7,126 bases of DNA from Eubacteriales Family XIII. Incertae Sedis bacterium. Lineage in GTDB: Bacteria > Bacillota > Clostridia > Peptostreptococcales > Anaerovoracaceae. Made by a program: the position numbers and the translations under genes. The notes below the pieces were generated by a model that ran no database searches, was not told the origin of the DNA, and saw only the letters and a program-made list of their open reading frames with translations. The stretch spans positions 1 to 7,126 of the forward strand of contig JAITTH010000033.1 of assembly GCA_031287295.1 (NCBI GenBank), written 5' to 3'. This document shows positions 1 to 5,958 of this stretch, piece after piece (positions within the stretch are counted from its first letter, which is position 1; the number at the start of each line of letters is the position of its first letter).

Positions 1-1
1 T

Positions 2-499
2 CTGGTTTCCTGCAATTATCTGTCCGGGGAACAGATTACAGGTCTTTCGTCCGGGGTGCCGCTCATGGCAAGGTGCATCAACGCAAACTTTACCTTTGCT
101 AATTTTGCAAGAAGCCTTCTTTATTCCGCAATTTCCACGCTGAGAATCGGATTCGATATTTTAAAAAATGAGAACGTCGAGGTGGATAAACTCTATGGGC
201 ACGGGGGCTTTTTTAAGGTGGGCAATGTGGGTGCATCCATGATGGCGTCTGCGTTAAACACCGATGTGTCCGTAATGGAATCTGCCGGAGAAGGGGGCGC
301 TTTTGGGATCGCCGTCTTGGCAAGCTACATGGGAAGCAACCGGAGTCTGCCGGATTACTTGAAAGAATATGTATTTAAAGGTGCGAAAGAAAATCTTTGT
401 GCACCGGATGCGTCTATTACTTTGGGATTTTCTGTATATCTCGACAGATTCCTTTCGTTGTTAGAAGCAGAAAGAAAGGTCGTGGAGGTGCTATCGTGA
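2..499 (+). CDS. FGGY-family carbohydrate kinase, C-terminal fragment (probable L-ribulokinase of the arabinose operon)
   Basis: This is the last 165 residues of a sugar kinase that begins before the window. The reading frame is open from base 2 and ends at TGA 497-499. FGGY kinases transfer phosphate from ATP to a sugar in the cytoplasm. The fragment covers the C-terminal ATP-binding domain: CNYLSGE (fragment residues 4-10), GHGGFFK (66-72), and SVMESAGEGGAFGIAVLA (90-107), which matches the adenosine-binding region that in many relatives reads EAAALGAALLA. This version of the domain is, from memory, typical of the xylulokinase-like kinases that sit beside araA in clostridia rather than of E. 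coli-type AraB. Its stop overlaps the GTG start of araA by four bases, so the two genes are translationally coupled. The expected substrate, inferred from context, is L-ribulose. D-xylulose is the main alternative. The family is clear, the substrate is not. Confidence 0.88.
   Translation: MVSCNYLSGEQITGLSSGVPLMARCINANFTFANFARSLLYSAISTLRIGFDILKNENVEVDKLYGHGGFFKVGNVGASMMASALNTDVSVMESAGEGGAFGIAVLASYMGSNRSLPDYLKEYVFKGAKENLCAPDASITLGFSVYLDRFLSLLEAERKVVEVLS
484..489 (+). promoter_or_regulatory. Ribosome binding site of araA
   Basis: GGAGGT lies 6 bases before GTG 496-498. It fixes the araA start at the GTG rather than at upstream in-frame codons, one of which would extend the protein by 33 residues into the kinase gene. 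The next residues, KFWFVSGSQ, align with the normal AraA N-terminus. Confidence 0.85.
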
Positions 500-1938
500 A
501 ATTTTGGTTTGTATCGGGCTCACAGCTCATGTATGGAGAAGAAACGCTAAGAGAGGTTGCCGAAAACAGTAAGGTCCTTACGGATTTTCTGCGTGCAAAG
601 TTACCTTTTGCTGTTGAATATAAAGGAACGGTGAAATCGGATGAAGAAGCGAGGGCCATGGTCGTCGGTGCGAATTCAGATCCGGATTGTGGCGGAATCA
701 TCGTTTGGTGTCATACGTTCTCGCCGTCCAAAATGTGGATTGTGGCACTGGGTTTGCTTCAGAAACCCTATCTTCATCTGCACACGCAGATAAACAGAAG
801 CATTCCAAACGACGCCATCGATATGGATTATATGAATCTGCATCAATCAGCGCACGGCGACAGAGAGCACGGCTTCCTCACAGAGAGGCTTCGGATGCCC
901 CGGGAAATCGTATCCGGGTATTATCAAGATGAAAAAGTGATCAAATCCATAGGCGATTGGCAGCGAGCTGCAGTGGGTGTTTCCGAAAGCAAAAGCCTTA
1001 AGGTTGCACGCTTTGGCGACAATATGAGAAATGTAGCTGTTACAGAGGGCGATAAGATAGAGGCACAAATCAAATTGGGTTGGCAGGTAAACACGTTTCC
1101 CGTGGGCCAGCTTGTGGAAGAGATGGGGAATGTGACCAAGCAAGAAATTCAGACGAAAATGGCTGAATACAGTTCCCTCTATACGATGAAAGACGAGGAT
1201 ACAGGAGCTGTCGCGTATCAAGCGATTGAAGAGATCGCCCTAAAAAAAATATTAGATCAAGAAGGATGCAAGGCATTTTCAAACACCTTTGAAGACCTAT
1301 ATGGCATGAGACAACTCCCCGGGCTTGCCACTCAAAATCTTATGAGGCAAGGATATGGATACGGAGGCGAAGGCGATTGGAAGGTTTCCGCTCTGACACG
1401 TATCGCAAAAGTGATGAGCGACGCGCCCTCCACCTTTATGGAAGATTATACTTACGATTATGACGCAGGGCTGGTTCTGGGGTCGCATATGCTTGAGGTA
1501 TGCCCATCAATTGCAGAGGACAAGCCCCGCATAGAAGTGCATCCTCTGGGAATCGGTGGGAAAGAACCGCCCGCAAGGCTTTCCTTTACCGGAAAATCCG
1601 GTGCTGCGACGGCGACCTGTCTCATAGATATGGGGCAATATTTCAGGCTGATTTGTGCGGATGTGGAGTGCGTACCACCCATCAACACCTATCCCCATTT
1701 GCCCGTAGCGAGAACCATGTGGAAACCCATGCCAAATCTGGAAGAGGGCGCTGCTGCCTGGATTCGAGCAGGAGGTGCGCATCACACAGTGCTCAGCTAT
1801 GGTGTAACGGCAGATATGTGGAGAATGTTTTCCCGGATCATGGGCATTCAGTTTGTTTCGATCGGAAAGAATACGGACTTATACCCGCTTGAAAAGGAAC
1901 TGGAGTTGGGTGATTTGCTATGGACCTTAAAGCGATAG
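496..1938 (+). CDS. araA: L-arabinose isomerase
   Basis: AraA is a cytoplasmic Mn2+-dependent enzyme that isomerises L-arabinose to L-ribulose, the first step of arabinose catabolism. The 480-residue product is slightly shorter than the usual ~490-500. The N-terminal motif FVSGSQLMYGEETL (residues 5-18) matches FVIGSQHLYGPETL of the E. coli enzyme. WCHTFSPSKMWI (71-82) and DMDYMNLHQSAHG (109-121) are also conserved. The metal-binding and catalytic residues are all present: Glu292 in GEGDWK, Glu316 in FMEDYTY, His331 in GSHMLEVCP, and His430 in GGAHHTV, equivalent to E306, E333, H350 and H450 of E. coli. The gene starts with GTG after a GGAGGT site and overlaps the kinase stop by four bases. 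Its 3' end overlaps araD by 19 bases, so kinase, isomerase and epimerase form one operon. The start of the operon, and any regulator, lies outside the window. Confidence 0.97.
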   Translation: MKFWFVSGSQLMYGEETLREVAENSKVLTDFLRAKLPFAVEYKGTVKSDEEARAMVVGANSDPDCGGIIVWCHTFSPSKMWIVALGLLQKPYLHLHTQINRSIPNDAIDMDYMNLHQSAHGDREHGFLTERLRMPREIVSGYYQDEKVIKSIGDWQRAAVGVSESKSLKVARFGDNMRNVAVTEGDKIEAQIKLGWQVNTFPVGQLVEEMGNVTKQEIQTKMAEYSSLYTMKDEDTGAVAYQAIEEIALKKILDQEGCKAFSNTFEDLYGMRQLPGLATQNLMRQGYGYGGEGDWKVSALTRIAKVMSDAPSTFMEDYTYDYDAGLVLGSHMLEVCPSIAEDKPRIEVHPLGIGGKEPPARLSFTGKSGAATATCLIDMGQYFRLICADVECVPPINTYPHLPVARTMWKPMPNLEEGAAAWIRAGGAHHTVLSYGVTADMWRMFSRIMGIQFVSIGKNTDLYPLEKELELGDLLWTLKR

Positions 1939-2600
1939 AAAAATTAAAAAAAAATGTATATGAGGCGAACATGCTGCTTCCGAAGAACGGACTCGTCATT
2001 TTTACATGGGGCAATGTAAGCGAGATGGATCGTGAAGCAGGGCTGATTGGCATCAAACCAAGTGGGGTGTCGTATGAAGATCTCCGCCCGGAAGACATCG
2101 TCGTGCTGGATTTGAGCGGAAGGCTTGTGGAAGGGAAGATGCGTGCTTCCAGCGACACGGCGACGCATCTTGAACTTTACAGGGCATTTCCTTTTCTCGG
2201 GGGAATATGCCATACGCATAGCCGGTATGCCACGATATTTGCGCAACGAAAAGAGAGCATTCTGCCTTTTGGAACCACACATGCAGACTATTTTCACGGA
2301 GCGGTACCGATTACGAGACCGCTTACCGCAGAAGAAATCGCCGACGATTACGAGCAAAATACCGGCAAGGTAATCGCAGAATGTCACCCTGATCCTGAAG
2401 GCATTCCCGCGGTTCTTGTTGCAAATCACGGTCCTTTTACATGGGGAAAAAACGGCAAAGATGCCGTTCACAATGCCACCGTGTTAGAGGAAGTGGCGCT
2501 TATGGCATTGTACTGCCAAGGGAAGGACCCTGTAGGAAGTGACATCCTGGATAAGCACTATTTCAGAAAACACGGCGCAAATGCCTATTACGGCCAGTAG
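1920..2600 (+). CDS. araD: L-ribulose-5-phosphate 4-epimerase
   Basis: AraD is a Zn2+ enzyme of the class II aldolase/epimerase family that converts L-ribulose 5-phosphate to D-xylulose 5-phosphate, linking arabinose to the pentose phosphate pathway. The 226-residue protein is close to the 231 of E. coli AraD. Visible motifs are FTWGNVS (residues 28-34), IKPSGV (45-50), the phosphate-binding SSDT (77-80), and the Zn ligands His98 and His100 (CHTHSR) and His170 (ANHGPF). Asp79, Asp123 (THADYF) and Tyr224 near the C-terminal AYYGQ match the catalytic residues D76, D120 and Y229 of E. coli. The start ATG lies inside the araA 3' end (19-nt overlap). An in-frame TGA at 1911-1913 rules out a longer N-terminus. 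The nearest SD-like GGAG (1902-1905) is 14 bases away, so initiation probably depends on translation of araA. It is the last gene of the operon. Confidence 0.97.
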   Translation: MDLKAIEKLKKNVYEANMLLPKNGLVIFTWGNVSEMDREAGLIGIKPSGVSYEDLRPEDIVVLDLSGRLVEGKMRASSDTATHLELYRAFPFLGGICHTHSRYATIFAQRKESILPFGTTHADYFHGAVPITRPLTAEEIADDYEQNTGKVIAECHPDPEGIPAVLVANHGPFTWGKNGKDAVHNATVLEEVALMALYCQGKDPVGSDILDKHYFRKHGANAYYGQ

Positions 2601-2610
2601 CATCGGTAGT

Positions 2611-2639
2611 CGCACCGCACGTCCGGTGTGCGTTTCTTC
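2611..2639 (+). terminator. Possible intrinsic terminator of the ara operon
   Basis: Just after araD, CGCACCG (2611-2617) can pair with CGGTGTG (2624-2630), giving seven pairs including one G-T around a six-base loop. An alternative fold pairs CGCAC (2616-2620) with GTGCG (2628-2632). The interrupted T tract TTTCTTC follows at 2633-2639. Position and GC-rich stem fit a terminator, but the short stem and broken T run make it a weak one. Confidence 0.4.
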
Positions 2640-2678
2640 ACCCGTTTCTTCACTCCATCAAAGAAGACAGATATCCCC

Positions 2679-2706
2679 TTTATTATTTTGCCATATGAGG
2701 TATAAT
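2679..2706 (+). promoter_or_regulatory. Putative sigma-A promoter of murA
   Basis: TATAAT at 2701-2706 is a perfect -10 hexamer. The only -35 at a reasonable distance is TTTATT (2679-2684, 16-bp spacer), which is poor. TTGCCA (2688-2693) is a better -35 sequence but lies only 7 bases from the -10. Transcription would begin near 2713, giving a leader of about 40 bases before murA. A promoter is expected here because the preceding operon is catabolic and ends with a likely terminator. Confidence 0.5.
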
Positions 2707-2742
2707 ATCTCTTGTGTCTTTTCAGGATTGAGGTAAAAGAGC

Positions 2743-2747
2743 GGAGG
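2743..2747 (+). promoter_or_regulatory. Ribosome binding site of murA, deciding a TTG start
   Basis: GGAGG ends 5 bases before TTG 2753-2755. The translated N-terminus, MSKIIVKKSPALKG, matches the usual start of MurA, so TTG is the likely initiation codon. The site also lies in a potential hairpin (2736-2754). Confidence 0.8.
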
Positions 2748-2752
2748 CTTCT

Positions 2753-4042
2753 TTGAGTAAAATTATTGTAAAAAAGAGTCCGGCATTAAAAGGATGCGTT
2801 GAAGTGAGCGGTTCTAAAAATGCCGTGTTACCCTTGCTTGCGGCGACACTTTTGACGGAAGATGAATGTGTAATCGGAGATGTTCCCGATTTGAAGGACG
2901 TCGATGTGATGTGTATGCTGCTCGAAAGTTTTGGTGCAAAGGTCACAGTCGATAAAGTCCAAAAGACCATCCATGTGCAGGCGAAAAAGATCAGAAAAGG
3001 CGAGGTTCCCGAAGATCTTGTTATGAGTATGCGTGCTTCTGTGGTTGCGATGGGACCGGTGTTGGCGAGAACCGGATATGCCAAATTACCGCTTCCGGGC
3101 GGGTGCGCCATCGGAGAACGACCCATTGACCTACATCTAAAAGGCTTTCACGCTTTGGGCGCCGATGTTGAAACGGAAACCGAAACCAAAGAAGAGGTGC
3201 GCCAATCCGGCTATGTTCTCGCAAAAACGAAGCATTTGCGCGGAGCCGAAATCTACCTCGATACGCCGAGCGTCGGGGCGACGGAAAACATTATGCTGGC
3301 CGCTTCGCTTGCAACAGGCATGACCATCCTTGAAAATGCGGCGGAAGAGCCGGAAATTATCGATCTTGCAAACTATTTGAATAAGATGGGGGCGCGCATC
3401 AAAGGTGCCGGAACGAACATCATCAAGATTGAAGGCGTTTCTAAATTACATGGTGCAAAACACAGCGTCATTCCCGATCGCATTGAAGCAGGAACGTATA
3501 TGCTTGCCGCTGCCATTACAAAAGGGGATGTGCTCATAACCAACATGCTTCCCAATCATGTAAAACCGGTTATCGCGAAATTGCGCGAGTGCGGTGTTTC
3601 TGTGGAAGATACAGACGAAGGTACACGCGTCTTTGTGAAAAGTCGTCAGCATCTTTCGGCGACAAACATAAAAACATTGCCTTATCCGGGTTTCCCAACG
3701 GATATGCAACCACAATTCATGACGTTTCTTTCCATGGTGTCTGGTTCGAGTATTATATTGGAATCGGTGTTTGAAAATCGCTTCATGCATATTGCAGAGC
3801 TGAATAAGATGAATGCGAACATCATCGAGAACGGACGTAAAGCCATCATTCCAGGCGGAGGGAAATTGGTTGGCGCCGAGGTGAAAGCCACAGATCTTCG
3901 TGCTGGTGCGGCACTCATTCTTGCAGGTTTGGCTGCAAAGGGTACAACGGAGATTTCCGATATTTACCACATTGAGCGCGGCTATGATAATATTGTCGGT
4001 AAACTGGCTTCACTCGGCGCTAATGCCAAAATCGTCGAATGA
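2753..4042 (+). CDS. murA: UDP-N-acetylglucosamine 1-carboxyvinyltransferase (MurA)
   Basis: MurA is a cytoplasmic enzyme that transfers enolpyruvate from PEP to UDP-GlcNAc, the first committed step of peptidoglycan synthesis and the target of fosfomycin. The 429-residue product is full length (E. coli 419). Key residues are visible: Lys22 and Asn23 in SGSKNAVLP, Arg94, the fosfomycin-target Cys118 in PGGCAIGERP (E. coli C115), Arg123, the general base Asp317 in YPGFPTDMQ (E. coli D305), Arg383 in DLRAGA, and Arg409 in HIERGY. Because Cys is present rather than Asp, the enzyme is expected to be fosfomycin-sensitive (inference). The start is TTG with a GGAGG site 5 bases away. Many Firmicutes carry two copies, MurAA and MurAB/MurZ, and I cannot say which this is. 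The gene has its own promoter-like region. Its stop touches the stop of the convergent spoVG. Confidence 0.96.
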   Translation: MSKIIVKKSPALKGCVEVSGSKNAVLPLLAATLLTEDECVIGDVPDLKDVDVMCMLLESFGAKVTVDKVQKTIHVQAKKIRKGEVPEDLVMSMRASVVAMGPVLARTGYAKLPLPGGCAIGERPIDLHLKGFHALGADVETETETKEEVRQSGYVLAKTKHLRGAEIYLDTPSVGATENIMLAASLATGMTILENAAEEPEIIDLANYLNKMGARIKGAGTNIIKIEGVSKLHGAKHSVIPDRIEAGTYMLAAAITKGDVLITNMLPNHVKPVIAKLRECGVSVEDTDEGTRVFVKSRQHLSATNIKTLPYPGFPTDMQPQFMTFLSMVSGSSIILESVFENRFMHIAELNKMNANIIENGRKAIIPGGGKLVGAEVKATDLRAGAALILAGLAAKGTTEISDIYHIERGYDNIVGKLASLGANAKIVE

Positions 4043-4054
4043 TTATTGGTTTTT
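4026..4054 (+). terminator. Possible terminator of murA overlapping its stop codon
   Basis: CCAAAATC (4026-4033) pairs with GATT (4041-4044) and TTGG (4046-4049), forming eight pairs with one bulged A (4045) and a seven-base loop (4034-4040). TTTTT (4050-4054) follows directly. The stem includes the last two bases of the murA TGA and the first bases of the convergent spoVG stop. It is AT-rich, so stability is moderate. No T tract follows it in the other direction, so it would serve murA only. Confidence 0.4.
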
Positions 4055-4333
4055 GGAAGAATTTAATTCTTGCTGTTGGCTAAGAATTTCATCGTACTTT
4101 TCGAAAATCGCCTCTTTGATGCGAGTTCTCGTTGCTGAGTTCAAGGGATGCGCGATATCGCGAAAATCGTTTTCTCCCATTTTACGACTCGGCATTGCAA
4201 TAAACAGCCCATTTGCTCCTTCAATGATCTTAATATCGTGTACGACAAATTCGTCATCAAAGGTAACGGAGACGATCCCTTTCAGTTGTGCTTCATTCGT
4301 AATTTTACGAATCCTTATATCAGTGATTTCCAT
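4043..4333 (-). CDS. spoVG: SpoVG-family nucleic-acid-binding regulator
   Basis: SpoVG is a small DNA- and RNA-binding protein of Firmicutes and some other bacteria. It affects sporulation and septum formation in Bacillus, and capsule, virulence and cell-wall traits in Staphylococcus and Listeria. The 96-residue product matches the usual 95-100. It begins MEITDIRIRK and has the family core FVVHDIKIIEGANGLFIAMPSRK (residues 29-51), followed by DFRDIAHPLNS (56-66). The variable tail (after about residue 82) is rich in Gln, Ser and Asn, as is common. The ATG has an AGAGGA-like site (complement of 4347-4352) about 13 bases upstream, a rather long spacing. A strong sigma-A-like promoter lies further upstream. 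The gene runs opposite to both flanking mur genes, meets murA tail to tail with no gap, and is divergent from murC. Family assignment is near certain; its target in this organism is unknown. Confidence 0.96.
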   Translation of the reverse strand: MEITDIRIRKITNEAQLKGIVSVTFDDEFVVHDIKIIEGANGLFIAMPSRKMGENDFRDIAHPLNSATRTRIKEAIFEKYDEILSQQQELNSSKNQ

Positions 4334-4383
4334 TGGTTTTTCTTTATCCTCTATCCTTCTACAATAAAAAATAATTTAATCAT

Positions 4384-4412
4384 AGTATAATCGTTCGTAA
4401 AGGGAAAATCAA
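4384..4412 (-). promoter_or_regulatory. Sigma-A promoter of spoVG
   Basis: Read on the minus strand, TTGATT (4412-4407) and TATACT (4389-4384) are separated by exactly 17 bases. Each differs from consensus at one or two positions. Transcription should start near 4377, leaving a leader of about 43 bases. The region upstream of the -35 is AT-rich. I looked for a sigma-H-type promoter, as used by B. subtilis spoVG, and did not see one. Confidence 0.8.
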
Positions 4413-4421
4413 GAAGAAATT

Positions 4422-4439
4422 TAAATGAACGTTCGTTTA
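4422..4439. repeat. 18-bp near-perfect palindrome, possible operator between spoVG and murC
   Basis: TAAATGAACGTTCGTTTA is symmetric about 4430/4431 except for one pair (T4426/G4435), with an uninterrupted core GAACGTTC. It lies 9 bp upstream of the spoVG -35 and about 80 bp upstream of the expected murC start, in the only non-coding stretch serving both genes. The heptamer CGTTCGT in its right half recurs at 4392-4398, inside the spoVG promoter spacer. Size and position fit a dimeric regulator site. No regulator can be named. Confidence 0.45.
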
Positions 4440-4495
4440 CCACATGAACATCCTTTTTGCTTCCGAATTTCGTTATCGGAGCAATCACAATCTTA

Positions 4496-4504
4496 TGATA
4501 TAAT
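4496..4504 (+). promoter_or_regulatory. Extended -10 promoter of murC
   Basis: TGATATAAT is a perfect extended -10 element (TGnTATAAT). No good -35 stands at 16-18 bases upstream, which extended -10 promoters often lack. Transcription would begin near 4511, about 30 bases before the murC ATG, and would probably cover murC, the glmU-like gene and prs. Confidence 0.75.
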
Positions 4505-4540
4505 AGAGGTACAAATTTTATTTGAGAGGAAAAATATTCT

Positions 4541-5938
4541 ATGCTTCATCTTTCCAATGTTGAACGAGTTCATTGCATCGGCATCGGAGGCATCGGGCTT
4601 TCCGCGCTTGCCGAGATTCTGATAGAAGAAGGCTATATCGTATCCGGATCGGATATGCAGGAAAGCGATGTAACGGCTCGCTTAATCGAGAAGGGTGCTC
4701 AAATCTTTCTTGGGCATCGTGCACGTAACATTAACGCAGCAGATCTTGTGGTCTATTCATCTGCGGTACATGCGACCAATCCGGAACTCGTTGCGGCAAC
4801 AAGTAACAACATCCCGACCATCACGCGAGCACAGCTCTTGGGCGAATTGATGGCACGCCACAAATATTCGATTGCGGTTTCCGGTGCGCACGGAAAGACG
4901 ACGGCAACATCGATGATTTCGCTCGTGCTGAACGACAACAAAATGGACCCCACGATTTTGGTCGGCGGGAATTTATCGGAGATATCCGGAAATGTGCGAA
5001 TCGGAAAAAGCGAGTATTTCATCACGGAAGCCTGTGAATACATGGACAGCTTTCTCAGTCTGTCGCCTTATTACGCAATCATTCTGAACATCGACTCCGA
5101 TCATCTCGATTATTTCGGAGACATTGACCATATCATACGCTCTTTCCATGAATTTTCCAGACGCGTACCCAAGGCGGGTGCTGTGGTGGCTTTTGACGCG
5201 AATCCTTTTGTCAGCAATATTTTGCGCGATTTGGACCGTCGTATCATCACCTACGGATACAACGACCGCAACGATTATTCCGCTCGCGATATCGAATTCA
5301 ATCGCGAAGGGCGTCCTGCCTTCAGCGTAATCCACGGTGGCAAAGAACTATGCCGAATCCAGCTTGGCGTGCCGGGGGAACACAATGTAAATAACGCGCT
5401 TGCTGCATTTTCCTGTTGTCACGATCTTGGCGTTGCCCCGGAACAGATCAAAAAAACACTGGAAGCCTACAGTGGCACGCAACGACGTTTTGACATGATT
5501 GGCGAGACGCGAGACGGCATTTGCATCATCGACGATTATGCGCATCACCCGGCAGAGATTCTGGTTACCATTGAAGCTGCCCGTAAAATGCCTCACGGAA
5601 ATCTCTGGGTCATTTTCCAACCGCATACCTACACACGGACGATGGCGCTGCACGATGAGTTTGCAGATGCCCTTGAAACCGCAGATAAGGTGGTGCTTAC
5701 CGAGATCTATGGTGCGCGCGAAAAAAATGTGCATCAAATCAGCTCAAAGAGCATTGCCTCGCTCATCAAGAAGAACAATCCGGGAAAGGAAGCGTACTAT
5801 TTCAAAGATTTTGATGATATTGCAAGCTTCGTCCTTAACAATGCAGAAAGGGGCGACTTAATCATTACCATGGGTGCCGGCGATATTTATAAGGTTGGGA
5901 AAGCGATTTTGGAGAGCGACCGCTTGGCGGCATTATAG
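4541..5938 (+). CDS. murC: UDP-N-acetylmuramate--L-alanine ligase (MurC)
   Basis: MurC adds L-alanine to UDP-MurNAc with ATP, the first amino acid of the peptidoglycan stem peptide, in the cytoplasm. The 465-residue protein is full length and shows all three Mur ligase domains. The N-terminal UDP-binding domain has HCIGIGGIGLSALAEIL (residues 11-27). The central ATPase domain has the P-loop GAHGKTT (115-121), Glu163 in ITEACEY, and NIDSDHLDYF (183-192). GEHNVNNALAA (279-289) and TQRRFDMIG (313-321) lead into the C-terminal domain with DDYAHHPAEI (331-340) and PHTYTRT (361-367). Near the end is MGAGDIY (444-450). The ATG follows a GAGAGGA site (4524-4530) by 10 bases, behind an extended -10 promoter. 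Twenty bases separate its stop from the next gene, which suggests co-transcription. Nothing looks broken or missing. Confidence 0.97.
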   Translation: MLHLSNVERVHCIGIGGIGLSALAEILIEEGYIVSGSDMQESDVTARLIEKGAQIFLGHRARNINAADLVVYSSAVHATNPELVAATSNNIPTITRAQLLGELMARHKYSIAVSGAHGKTTATSMISLVLNDNKMDPTILVGGNLSEISGNVRIGKSEYFITEACEYMDSFLSLSPYYAIILNIDSDHLDYFGDIDHIIRSFHEFSRRVPKAGAVVAFDANPFVSNILRDLDRRIITYGYNDRNDYSARDIEFNREGRPAFSVIHGGKELCRIQLGVPGEHNVNNALAAFSCCHDLGVAPEQIKKTLEAYSGTQRRFDMIGETRDGICIIDDYAHHPAEILVTIEAARKMPHGNLWVIFQPHTYTRTMALHDEFADALETADKVVLTEIYGAREKNVHQISSKSIASLIKKNNPGKEAYYFKDFDDIASFVLNNAERGDLIITMGAGDIYKVGKAILESDRLAAL

Positions 5939-5945
5939 CGGCGAT

Positions 5946-5950
5946 GGAGG
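5946..5950 (+). promoter_or_regulatory. Ribosome binding site that decides the start of the glmU-like gene
   Basis: GGAGG lies 8 bases before ATG 5959-5961. An earlier in-frame ATG at 5944 has no SD sequence before it and overlaps this site, so 5959 is the better start, giving a protein five residues shorter. Confidence 0.75.
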
Positions 5951-5958
5951 ATGTGAAG

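Noticed and set aside
1944..2471. 175-codon open frame on the minus strand inside araD
   Set aside because: It is antisense to a fully supported araD, has no recognisable motif, and its translation is Cys/Arg-rich as expected of a shadow frame.
2601..2752. Riboswitch or T-box leader between araD and murA
   Set aside because: Only about 40 bases separate the predicted transcription start from murA, too short for a known riboswitch, and no T-box or similar motif is visible.
3446..3970. 174-codon minus-strand open frame inside murA
   Set aside because: It lies entirely opposite the conserved murA coding sequence and shows no family motif.
4057..4071. AAGAATTTAATTCTT inverted repeat in the spoVG 3' end
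   Set aside because: It is AT-only except for one G-C pair, has no T tract after it on either strand, and lies within coding sequence. It is unlikely to be a terminator.
3900..4367. 155-codon plus-strand open frame across the murA end and spoVG
   Set aside because: It is out of frame with murA and antisense to spoVG, both strongly supported. The hydrophobic runs arise from the complement of spoVG codons.
4422..4439. Possible LexA (SOS) box at the palindrome
   Set aside because: The Gram-positive LexA site has GAAC and GTTC separated by four bases. Here the two halves are directly joined.
5944..5958. Earlier ATG start for the glmU-like gene at 5944
   Set aside because: No ribosome binding site precedes it, while the GGAGG it overlaps is ideally placed for ATG 5959.
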